The position numbers and the translations under genes were made by a program. Shown piece after piece: positions 1 through 5,127 of a DNA stretch of 5,338 nt. The DNA is from an uncultured Moraxella sp. GTDB taxonomy: Bacteria; Pseudomonadota; Gammaproteobacteria; Pseudomonadales; Moraxellaceae. Location: positions 1 to 5,338 of the forward strand of contig CALAPG010000253.1 of NCBI GenBank assembly GCA_937889485.1. The letters are read 5' to 3'. The notes below the pieces were generated by a model. It saw only the letters and a program-made list of their open reading frames with translations, was not told the DNA's origin and made no database searches. How positions within the stretch are numbered: the stretch's first letter is position 1; every line of letters starts with the position of its first letter.

Positions 1-613
1 GGTTGAACAATCACAGCTACCAGAACTCAATGACGAATTTTTAGAATTATTTGGGGTAAAAGAAGGCGGTGTTGACAAGCTAAAAGCCGACGTTCGTAAA
101 AATATGGAGCGTGAAATCAAAGGCGCAGCACGCAATCAAGTCAAAGAAGCAGCCTTTAATGCGCTACTTGAAAAAAATGAAATTGACGTACCTGCATCAA
201 TGCTTGAGCAAGAAATTGACCGTCAACGTAACATGATGCTAAACCGCTTTGCCCAGCAGTTTGGTGCTGACCCAAAAACCTTTAGCAAAGACATGCTACC
301 CAATGAATTGTTTGAAGAACAAGCCCTACGCGCTGCCCGTCTTGGCATCATCGTGTCAAGCTTGATTGAAGCAAACAAATTTGAAGTAGACCAAGCCCGC
401 GTCACCAAGTACATTGACGAAATGGCAGAGAACTACGAAGATCCAAAAGAAGTGGTAGAATACTACACCAACAACGCCCAAGAGCGCGCCAATATCGAAG
501 CGGTGGTGCTAGAAGACCAAGTGGTAGATTACATTTTGTCACAAGGCAAAGTCACCGACAAAGAAGTGTCTTACCAAGACCTATTAGCAAGCCAACAACA
601 AGGCGCGATGTAA
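1..613 (+). CDS. tig: Trigger factor, C-terminal part (5' end outside window)
   Basis: Trigger factor is the ribosome-bound chaperone and peptidyl-prolyl isomerase that receives nascent chains. The open frame enters at base 2 and gives 203 visible residues ending at TAA (611-613), about the last half of a protein usually near 430-450 residues. The visible part begins [18 protein letters not shown] and continues through a VRKNMERE stretch. This is the junction into the SurA-like, helical C-terminal substrate-cradle domain. The ribosome-docking N-terminal domain and the FKBP-type isomerase domain lie off the window. The end, [14 protein letters not shown], resembles the family's usual terminus and is followed by a short Gln-rich tail, so the 3' end looks intact. 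The ATG at 104 is internal, not the start. The gene sits upstream of clpP and clpX in the classical order, with a hairpin terminator 50 bases after the stop. Identification is firm. Confidence 0.96.
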   Translation, partial: VEQSQLPELNDEFLELFGVKEGGVDKLKADVRKNMEREIKGAARNQVKEAAFNALLEKNEIDVPASMLEQEIDRQRNMMLNRFAQQFGADPKTFSKDMLPNELFEEQALRAARLGIIVSSLIEANKFEVDQARVTKYIDEMAENYEDPKEVVEYYTNNAQERANIEAVVLEDQVVDYILSQGKVTDKEVSYQDLLASQQQGAM

Positions 614-644
614 TCTCACTGATTGCTAAGCATTGCCGTTTTAA

Positions 645-673
645 CTTGTTTTTATATCAATTGCCCTTATAAA
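645..673 (+). promoter_or_regulatory. Candidate clpP promoter overlapping the tig terminator (heat-shock or sigma70-like)
   Basis: Two overlapping readings are possible. A sigma32-like reading has CTTGTT at 645-650 (consensus CTTGAA) and, 12 bases on, GCCCTTAT at 663-670 (consensus CCCCATNT). A sigma70-like reading has TTGTTT at 646-651, a 16-base spacer and TATAAA at 668-673. Either would start transcription near 677-681, inside the terminator hairpin, so the new transcript would lack the ascending arm and could not be stopped by it. In E. coli clpPX is heat-shock regulated, which makes the first reading attractive. Matches are imperfect, and the C-rich box is partly explained by the stem itself. 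Confidence 0.35.
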
Positions 674-687
674 CAATAAGGGCTTTT
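663..687 (+). terminator. Rho-independent terminator after tig
   Basis: A perfect 8-base-pair stem (GCCCTTAT at 663-670, ATAAGGGC at 676-683) closes a 5-base loop and is followed by TTTT (684-687), then further T-rich sequence to 696. It lies 50 bases after the tig stop and 41 bases before the clpP start. It should uncouple tig from clpPX at least partly. The short T-run suggests leakiness. Confidence 0.75.
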
Positions 688-693
688 GCATAT

Positions 694-728
694 TTTAAAA
701 GGATAACACCTTTAAAAAGGATAACACC
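694..728 (+). repeat. Tandem duplication of the clpP ribosome-binding segment
   Basis: Copy 1 (694-710) reads tttaaaaggataacacc. Copy 2 (711-728) reads tttaaaaaggataacacc, differing only by one extra A, and runs directly into the clpP ATG at 729. Each copy carries an AAGGA Shine-Dalgarno core. The proximal one (717-721) is 7 bases from the ATG and is the functional one. The distal one (699-703) is about 25 bases away, too far to position this start. Confidence 0.9.
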
Positions 729-1403
729 ATGTTAGATAAATTCTTAGATTCGCCATTTGCGACGAGTCAAATTCAAAATACCGTGACACGTGGGCTCATC
801 ACGCCGCAAAGCACCCTTGTGCCCATGGTGGTTGAGCAGTCTTCACGCGGTGAACGCTCATTTGACATCTACTCGCGCCTACTGCGTGAGCGTGTGGTAT
901 TTTTGACAGGTCAAGTTGAAGACCACATGGCAAATTTGATTGTTGCCCAGCTACTCTTTCTTGAAGCAGAAAACCCCGAAAAAGATATTCACCTGTATAT
1001 TAACTCCCCAGGCGGCTCAGTGAGCGCAGGGCTTGCCGTGTTTGACACCATGAACTTTATCCAGCCAGCGGTCTCTACCATCTGTATGGGCGGCGCGTAT
1101 AGCATGGGGTCATTCTTGCTCGCAGCAGGCGAAAAAGGCAAACGCTACGCCCTTGCCAATGCACGCGTGATGATTCATCAACCATCAGGCGGCGCTCAAG
1201 GTCAAGCCACAGATATTGAAATCAATGCCCGTGAAATCCTAAAAATCCGTGAACGCTTAAACAACATTTTGGCAGAGCGCACGGGTCAACCACTTGAAAA
1301 AATCGCACGCGATGTTGAGCGTGATTACTGGCTAGATGCCCAAGAAGCCAAAGAATACGGGCTTGTTGATGAAGTATTACAAAAACGTCCAAGCATGGCT
1401 TAG
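729..1403 (+). CDS. clpP: ATP-dependent Clp protease proteolytic subunit ClpP
   Basis: ClpP is the serine peptidase that forms a double-heptamer chamber in the cytoplasm and degrades polypeptides threaded in by ClpX or ClpA. This 224-residue protein has the full catalytic triad by spacing: Ser125 (in YSMGS), His150 (in MIHQP) and Asp199 (in ERDYW), matching E. coli precursor Ser111/His136/Asp185. The oxyanion-region SPGG is at 93-96. The mature part should begin near LVPMV (residue 30), so the propeptide is about 29 residues against 14 in E. coli. The start is set by AAGGA 7 bases upstream. The nucleophile neighbourhood reads GGAYSMGS rather than the usual GQAASMGA. clpX follows after 57 bases without a terminator, so the two are probably co-transcribed. 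Identification is certain. Confidence 0.98.
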   Translation: MLDKFLDSPFATSQIQNTVTRGLITPQSTLVPMVVEQSSRGERSFDIYSRLLRERVVFLTGQVEDHMANLIVAQLLFLEAENPEKDIHLYINSPGGSVSAGLAVFDTMNFIQPAVSTICMGGAYSMGSFLLAAGEKGKRYALANARVMIHQPSGGAQGQATDIEINAREILKIRERLNNILAERTGQPLEKIARDVERDYWLDAQEAKEYGLVDEVLQKRPSMA

Positions 1404-1460
1404 TCGCCCATCTCGTGAAGTAGCAAATTAAGTCAAAGTCAATGTTAGGAGCGTTTTTAT

Positions 1461-2744
1461 ATGGCAAAAAATGATATAGAGCCCCGTTGCTCGTTCTGTG
1501 GCAAAGCCAAGCATGAAGTCAAAAAACTGATTGCAGGGCAAGATGCCAATATTTGTAATGAATGTATTGAATTATGTGATGACTTGCTCAGTGACGCGAC
1601 ATCATTAGATGACGGTGCTACAGCCAGTGAATCACAAAACAGCTGGGCATCTCGCAAGCTGCCGACGCCCAAAGAAATTCGCAGCCATCTTGATGAGTAT
1701 GTGATTGGTCAAGACAAAGCCAAAAAGACCTTGGCGGTTGCCGTTTATAACCATTATAAACGCCTAAAAGTAAGCGAAACACTCACCCAAGACAGCACCT
1801 TGGCAAAACTGGGCGCTGATGATGCCATGGTTGAGCTATCCAAAAGTAATATCTTGCTGATAGGTCCTACGGGTTCAGGTAAAACGTTGCTGGCGCAAAC
1901 CTTGGCACGGCTACTGGATGTACCGTTTGCCATGGCGGATGCCACCACGCTCACCGAAGCAGGCTATGTGGGTGAAGATGTCGAAAACATCGTACAAAAG
2001 CTGCTACAAGCGGCGGATTTTGATGTCGAAAAAGCCCAAAAAGGCATTATCTACATTGATGAAATTGATAAAATCAGCCGTAAAAGCGAAAACCCCTCTA
2101 TCACCCGTGATGTGTCAGGCGAAGGGGTACAGCAAGCCCTTCTCAAACTGATTGAAGGCACGGTAGCCAATATCCCACCACAAGGCGGACGCAAGCACCC
2201 CAACCAAGAGATGATTCAAGTGGATACCAGTAATATCTTGGTCATCTGTGGCGGGGCATTTGCTGGGCTTGATAACGTAATTCAGCAGCGCACCGAAAAA
2301 ACAGGTATTGGCTTTAATGCCGATGTCAAACCCAAAGATACAGGCAAAAAAATTGGCGAGCTATTTAAGCAAGTAGAACCAGAAGATTTGATTAAGTTTG
2401 GGTTGATTCCTGAATTAATCGGCCGCTTACCTGTGGTGGCGACCCTTGAAGAACTGGATGAAGCCGCGCTAATTCAGATTTTGACTGAGCCCAAAAACGC
2501 GTTGGTCAAGCAGTATGAATATCTGTTTGAGATGGAGCAAGCCAAGCTCACCTTTAATGATGATGCACTCGTTGCCATCGCCAAGCAAGCCCTCAAGCGC
2601 AAAACAGGCGCGCGTGGTCTTCGCTCGATTATCGAGAACGCTTTGCTGGATACCATGTATGAGTTACCGTCAACAGGCGTGGGTAAAACCGTGCTGGTTG
2701 ATGAAGCCGTCATTAACCACAATGCTGCCCCAACCATCAACTAA
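1461..2744 (+). CDS. clpX: ATP-dependent Clp protease ATP-binding subunit ClpX
   Basis: ClpX is the hexameric AAA+ unfoldase that recognises tagged substrates, unfolds them and translocates them into ClpP. All expected elements are visible in 427 residues: an N-terminal zinc-binding domain with Cys10, Cys13, Cys32 and Cys35; Walker A GPTGSGKT at 135-142; the GYVG pore loop at 168-171; Walker B ending in Asp200-Glu201; the RKH pore loop at 244-246; the IGF loop at 283-285 that docks on ClpP; the arginine finger Arg322 in LIGRLP; and sensor-2 Arg385 in GARGLR. Length is normal for the family (E. coli 424). A good AGGAG (1447-1451) lies 9 bases before the ATG. It probably shares the clpP transcript and ends at the hairpin at 2759-2788. 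No lon gene follows, unlike in many gammaproteobacteria. Confidence 0.98.
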   Translation: MAKNDIEPRCSFCGKAKHEVKKLIAGQDANICNECIELCDDLLSDATSLDDGATASESQNSWASRKLPTPKEIRSHLDEYVIGQDKAKKTLAVAVYNHYKRLKVSETLTQDSTLAKLGADDAMVELSKSNILLIGPTGSGKTLLAQTLARLLDVPFAMADATTLTEAGYVGEDVENIVQKLLQAADFDVEKAQKGIIYIDEIDKISRKSENPSITRDVSGEGVQQALLKLIEGTVANIPPQGGRKHPNQEMIQVDTSNILVICGGAFAGLDNVIQQRTEKTGIGFNADVKPKDTGKKIGELFKQVEPEDLIKFGLIPELIGRLPVVATLEELDEAALIQILTEPKNALVKQYEYLFEMEQAKLTFNDDALVAIAKQALKRKTGARGLRSIIENALLDTMYELPSTGVGKTVLVDEAVINHNAAPTIN

Positions 2745-2758
2745 TCATGCAAACCTCA

Positions 2759-2788
2759 AAAAAACGCGCTCAGTTGGGTGCGTTTTTT
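2759..2788. terminator. Bidirectional terminator between clpX and the convergent HD gene
   Basis: AAAAAACGC (2759-2767) pairs with GCGTTTTTT (2780-2788). The stem continues inward through two G-T wobbles and two C-G pairs to an AGTT tetraloop (2772-2775), giving 13 continuous pairs. With A-runs on one side and T-runs on the other it can act on both strands. It lies 14 bases after the clpX stop and 11 bases after the stop of the convergent gene that ends at 2800. Confidence 0.88.
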
Positions 2789-2799
2789 CTTGTCCATTA

Positions 2800-3387
2800 T
2801 TAATTATCAATCAGCCAGCCTTGGCGCACCGCATGGGCAATTTTTGCAGTTATCCAGTCATGAATCACAGGAAAATCATCCGCAATAAACGCTTGTGCCG
2901 CTTCTACTTGTGAACGTTTGACGTTATGGTCAGTCCATGCGCCGCCTTGTGTGACGGTATTTAGCATAAAGGGTAATAAGCGGTCGACCGTTTTAATCAG
3001 CTTGGCTTCAGGGCTATTGCCTGTTTCTTGTTCATCCCACAGCGGCAATAAGTCTGCGATGGGGTTGCCTGAGAGCGCAGCCAGTCTTGCCACGCCTGCC
3101 CTTTCATCCACGTGTGCCGCGGCGCGTTTATCATCATACAAAAACGTGTCCCCTGCATCAATCTCGCCCAAATCATGCACCAATGCCAGTTTTAGCAGCT
3201 TTTCATGGCTCACGGTTAGCTTAAAATGCTCGGCAACTGCCCAACACGCCATGGCAAGATGCCATGAATGCTCGGCAGAGTTTTCTAGGCGGCGTGGCGT
3301 GTGGTCGGTGGTTTGGCTAATATAATTGCGCCGATTCACTGCTTTGAGTGCATCAATCGCCAATAAATAATCGATTAAATCTTGCAT
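2800..3387 (-). CDS. HD-domain phosphohydrolase, YfbR/HDDC2-like (probable 5'-nucleotidase)
   Basis: This 195-residue protein carries the metal-binding HD signature in the order seen in E. coli YfbR, a 5'-deoxynucleotidase: His40 (in SAEHSWH), His71-Asp72 (in LVHDLGE), Glu75, Asp80 and distal Asp134 (in TVDRLLP). Arg19/Arg20 near the N-terminus occupies the place of YfbR Arg18. The expected activity is metal-dependent removal of phosphate from (deoxy)nucleoside 5'-monophosphates in the cytoplasm, but close relatives differ in substrate and I infer this from the family only. The open frame extends to 3474, which would overlap the upstream hydrolase by 62 bases. I chose the ATG at 3387 because the protein then has family length, catalytic residues align with YfbR numbering, and AGGA lies just upstream. 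It follows the isochorismatase-family gene by 25 bases on the same strand, so the two probably form an operon. Confidence 0.88.
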   Translation of the reverse strand: MQDLIDYLLAIDALKAVNRRNYISQTTDHTPRRLENSAEHSWHLAMACWAVAEHFKLTVSHEKLLKLALVHDLGEIDAGDTFLYDDKRAAAHVDERAGVARLAALSGNPIADLLPLWDEQETGNSPEAKLIKTVDRLLPFMLNTVTQGGAWTDHNVKRSQVEAAQAFIADDFPVIHDWITAKIAHAVRQGWLIDN

Positions 3388-3391
3388 GGTA

Positions 3392-3395
3392 TCCT
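3392..3395 (-). promoter_or_regulatory. Shine-Dalgarno AGGA that fixes the HD gene start
   Basis: Read on the - strand, ACAGGATACC immediately precedes the ATG at 3387, giving an AGGA core with a short 4-base spacer. No GTG or TTG lies in frame between this ATG and the Met at 3453, which is inside the upstream gene. This supports the shorter, 195-residue protein. Confidence 0.6.
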
Positions 3396-3412
3396 GTATG
3401 TTATGTTGCGCC

Positions 3413-3988
3413 TTATTTGACCAAGGCTGAAATTTGTTTAAAGGCAGGGTCATCGGCACTACGGCACAGCTCAAACAAAATCGCTTCGGTAGTGGTCACC
3501 ACCGCGCCAGCCCGCCGCATACGCCGCAGGGCAATTTTGCGGTCGTACGCGTCTCTTGAGCCCACTGCATCGGCGATGATAATCGGCTGCATACCGTTAT
3601 CCAATAAGTCAAGCGCGGTTTGCATCACGCACACATGCGCTTCTGTGCCAAACAAAATGACGGTGTTACGGTTTTGCTGGGCGATGTGATGCCACGATGT
3701 CGGGGTGTCGCAGGCGCTAAAGGTGTTTTTTTCAAAAACCTTGGCATTACTTTCACTCAGTAACGCCATCAGTTCAGGCAAGGTTTGTCCCAAGCCTTTT
3801 GGGTATTGCTCATTAAGCATAATTGGCACATTTAATACTTGTAAACCCTGTACCAACTTCGCGGCTTTCTTTAGTAAGGCTTGTTTGCTATCAATATGTG
3901 GGGCAAGGCGCGCTTGTATGTCAATGAGCATGGCTTGGCAGTCATCTCGCTCAATACGGTAAGGTCTTGGGATAAATTTGGTGGTCAT
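3413..3988 (-). CDS. Isochorismatase-family cysteine hydrolase (ISOC1/ISOC2, YcaC-like)
   Basis: This 191-residue protein has the cysteine-hydrolase triad of the isochorismatase-like fold: Asp23 (MLIDIQ), Lys87 (FEKNTFSA) and nucleophile Cys120 (GTEAHVCVMQTALDLL). The conserved follow-on segments DAVGSR, RRMRRAGAVVTTTE and the FELC region are those of the ISOC1/ISOC2 subgroup. The name is historical: members include nicotinamidase-like and uncharacterised hydrolases, and nothing here shows action on isochorismate. No menaquinone or siderophore genes are nearby. The protein has no signal peptide and should be cytoplasmic. The ATG at 3988 is preceded by a strong AAGGAG (3995-4000) with 6-base spacing. 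The HD phosphohydrolase follows after 25 bases. The upstream membrane-protein gene ends 61 bases away with no clear terminator or promoter between, so read-through from it is possible. Confidence 0.92.
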   Translation of the reverse strand: MTTKFIPRPYRIERDDCQAMLIDIQARLAPHIDSKQALLKKAAKLVQGLQVLNVPIMLNEQYPKGLGQTLPELMALLSESNAKVFEKNTFSACDTPTSWHHIAQQNRNTVILFGTEAHVCVMQTALDLLDNGMQPIIIADAVGSRDAYDRKIALRRMRRAGAVVTTTEAILFELCRSADDPAFKQISALVK

Positions 3989-4025
3989 CGTCAGCTCCTT
4001 TGATGATGGGTCAACAAAAAATGGC

Positions 4026-4053
4026 GCAGTTGCCGCTAGGCAGTTGCTCCTAA
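4026..4053. repeat. Imperfect 14-base tandem duplication at the 3' end of the membrane-protein gene
   Basis: On the + strand, GCAGTTGCCGCTAG (4026-4039) is followed directly by GCAGTTGCTCCTAA (4040-4053), matching at 11 of 14 positions. The second unit contains the last codons and stop (4050-4052) of the - strand gene. The first lies just downstream of it. It may be a slipped-strand duplication that moved or duplicated a gene end. Confidence 0.6.
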
Positions 4054-4541
4054 TACGTCGGTTGGTCGCACAAGTCTATCACGGTCAATTGATAATCCAA
4101 ACGCCCCAAATAGCCATATCTACCTTTTTGACTCAATTCTGCGCTGATACACACATGGTCACAATGGACATTATCGATGAGTTTTTTGCACTGGCTGCCA
4201 CTATCACTGGGCGTTTTATCTGCTTGGTACAGGGTATCAAGTTTGAATAATGGGTCATATATATCATAGCTTGCGCCATCGGTCACTAGGGTCAAATAGT
4301 TGCCCACTTTGTGTACTTGTCCCACATACCGCTGCGCGCCAATTTCGCCATGGAAACCTTGGGTATGTTTGCGCCGCGTTTGGTGCTGCTGTTTGGCATA
4401 CTGCCATGCACCAAACGCCCCTGCCACACCAACCACGCCTGTTGTGACTGTCGCCGCTGCCGCAAGCCCCAATAATTTGGGCAATGCATGACGTTTTTTT
4501 TGGCGGTTAGGTTTGCGGTGTTTGGCGGCTTTTTTTGTCAC
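4050..4541 (-). CDS. Uncharacterised protein with one N-terminal membrane segment and four cysteines
   Basis: I do not recognise this 163-residue protein. The first 18 residues are strongly basic (KKAAKHRK and RQKKRH). They are followed by a hydrophobic Ala/Gly/Val-rich segment at about 23-46 that ends in Trp46-Gln-Tyr48. By the positive-inside rule this is a single anchor with a short cytoplasmic tail and about 115 residues in the periplasm. A signal peptide is less likely because the tail is long and no clear cleavage site is seen. The outer part has a predicted beta-rich stretch, VGNYLTLVTDGASYDIYDP (79-97), and Cys118, Cys127, Cys131 and Cys158, which could form two disulphides. The start is GTG (4541), since no ATG, GTG or TTG lies in frame in the roughly 90 bases upstream that I read; a weak AAGAG lies 10 bases before it. 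The basic tail and membrane segment support a genuine gene. Function is unknown. Confidence 0.7.
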   Translation of the reverse strand: MTKKAAKHRKPNRQKKRHALPKLLGLAAAATVTTGVVGVAGAFGAWQYAKQQHQTRRKHTQGFHGEIGAQRYVGQVHKVGNYLTLVTDGASYDIYDPLFKLDTLYQADKTPSDSGSQCKKLIDNVHCDHVCISAELSQKGRYGYLGRLDYQLTVIDLCDQPTY

Positions 4542-4788
4542 GGCGAATAAACTCTTAAAGTAATAGGTTTTGATTGGATAAACGTTTGAATCACTGGGTC
4601 TAAAATTCTTGTACTTAACAGTTCGGCTAAAATAGCAAACGTAGGCAAAGTGCGCTTAATAAGTCACGACTTTTGGTGATGCTATTGATCACACTGTCAT
4701 ATCTATACTCTTTTACACCTAGGCTTTTTTGCACCTAGACTCTATAGTAACGAATTTTTGGCAGCGTTGTAGCAGATTTTTGTTAGTG
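4542..4788. other. Non-coding spacer between the ferredoxin and membrane-protein genes
   Basis: This 247-base spacer is AT-rich. It should hold the end of the ferredoxin transcript and the promoter of the - strand gene starting at 4541. I found no convincing -35/-10 pair and no hairpin with a T-run on the - strand. The only clear structure is the 16-base tandem repeat at 4707-4738. Confidence 0.6.
4707..4738. repeat. 16-base imperfect tandem repeat in the spacer
   Basis: Two adjacent units read ACTCTTTTACACCTAG (4707-4722) and GCTTTTTTGCACCTAG (4723-4738), matching at 13 of 16 positions. The next bases, ACTCTATAG, restart the first unit's opening five bases. The repeat lies about 50 bases downstream of the ferredoxin stop and about 170 bases upstream of the membrane-protein start. 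Its role is unknown: it may be a protein-binding direct repeat or simple slippage. Confidence 0.75.
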
Positions 4789-5046
4789 TTATTTTTGCCA
4801 AATGTGCTTGTATTTTTCGAGTAGCTGTTCTGGGGTTTCAGGTCGCTCATCGTCTTTGATGATACAGTCAATCGGGCAGACTTTATCACAGGTTGGCTCA
4901 TCATAAAACCCAATGCACTCTGTACACAAATCTGGGTTGATAACGTAGGTTTTTTGCACTTTGTTATCGTAGCTGATGGCTTCATTGGGGCATTCTGGCT
5001 CGCAGATGTCGCAATTGATACAGTCGGAAGTGATTTTAAGTGCCAT
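4789..5046 (-). CDS. yfhL: 2[4Fe-4S] ferredoxin, YfhL / Allochromatium type
   Basis: This is a small cytoplasmic electron carrier of 85 residues. The N-terminus MALKITSDCINCD and the motif CEPECPNEAIS are the signature of YfhL and the Allochromatium vinosum ferredoxin. Cys9, Cys12 and Cys15 with Cys57 bind one cluster. Cys41, Cys44 and Cys53 with Cys19 bind the other. The 8-residue insert between Cys44 and Cys53 and the helical C-terminal extension (from about residue 64) are typical of this subgroup, whose clusters have very low potentials. Cys61 is an extra cysteine also present in the Allochromatium protein. The start is the ATG at 5046: a TTG at 5064 would add six residues that do not match the family. 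No Shine-Dalgarno precedes either; the leader is pyrimidine- and AT-rich. The U32-family gene lies 81 bases upstream on the same strand, which suggests that it is the redox partner. Confidence 0.95.
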   Translation of the reverse strand: MALKITSDCINCDICEPECPNEAISYDNKVQKTYVINPDLCTECIGFYDEPTCDKVCPIDCIIKDDERPETPEQLLEKYKHIWQK

Positions 5047-5081
5047 ATTTAGGAAATTTATCAAGGAAAAAAGAAAGGATA

Positions 5082-5111
5082 GAAAGATAGCGACTGAGTG
5101 CCCTATCTTTC
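5082..5111 (-). terminator. Intercistronic hairpin between the U32 gene and the ferredoxin (attenuator or weak terminator)
   Basis: GAAAGATAG (5082-5090) and CTATCTTTC (5103-5111) form a perfect 9-base-pair stem with a 12-base loop. On the - strand it is followed by CTATCC and then a T-rich tract with TTTTTT at 5067-5072. The stem has only three G-C pairs and the T-run starts 9 bases after it, so strong termination is unlikely. Partial attenuation or an RNA-processing site is more likely. Confidence 0.5.
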
Positions 5112-5127
5112 AGCTATCAAGACTCAA

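Noticed and set aside
2515..2913. 132-codon + strand open frame overlapping the clpX end and the HD gene
   Set aside because: It runs out of frame through clpX, across the terminator and into the antisense of the HD gene, with low-complexity composition and no recognisable motif. It is a shadow frame, as are the antisense frames over tig, clpX and the hydrolases.
3388..3474. Longer N-terminus for the HD protein starting at 3474
   Set aside because: It would overlap the upstream hydrolase gene by 62 bases and push catalytic residues 29 positions away from YfbR numbering; the ATG at 3387 has its own AGGA.
4001..4049. Possible terminator on the - strand before the isochorismatase gene (TTTTTT at 4016-4021)
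   Set aside because: The best stem next to the T-run has only about three pairs; the sequence is better explained by the 14-base direct duplication.
4648..4655. AAGTGCGC resembling the Pasteurellaceae DNA-uptake core AAGTGCGGT
   Set aside because: It is incomplete, occurs once, and the window does not look like Pasteurellaceae.
4676..4692. GTGAT-N7-ATCAC inverted repeat as a CRP-like or other operator
   Set aside because: Arms are only 5 bases, the spacing does not fit the CRP consensus, and such a match is expected by chance in a 250-base spacer.
4757..4802. Inverted repeat TTTGGCA / TGCCAAA around the ferredoxin stop as a terminator
   Set aside because: The loop is 32 bases and the downstream side on the - strand is A-rich rather than T-rich, so it does not fit an intrinsic terminator.
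5047..5064. TTG start for the ferredoxin at 5064
   Set aside because: The six added residues do not match the family, which begins MAL-ITxxCINCD, and no Shine-Dalgarno supports the TTG.
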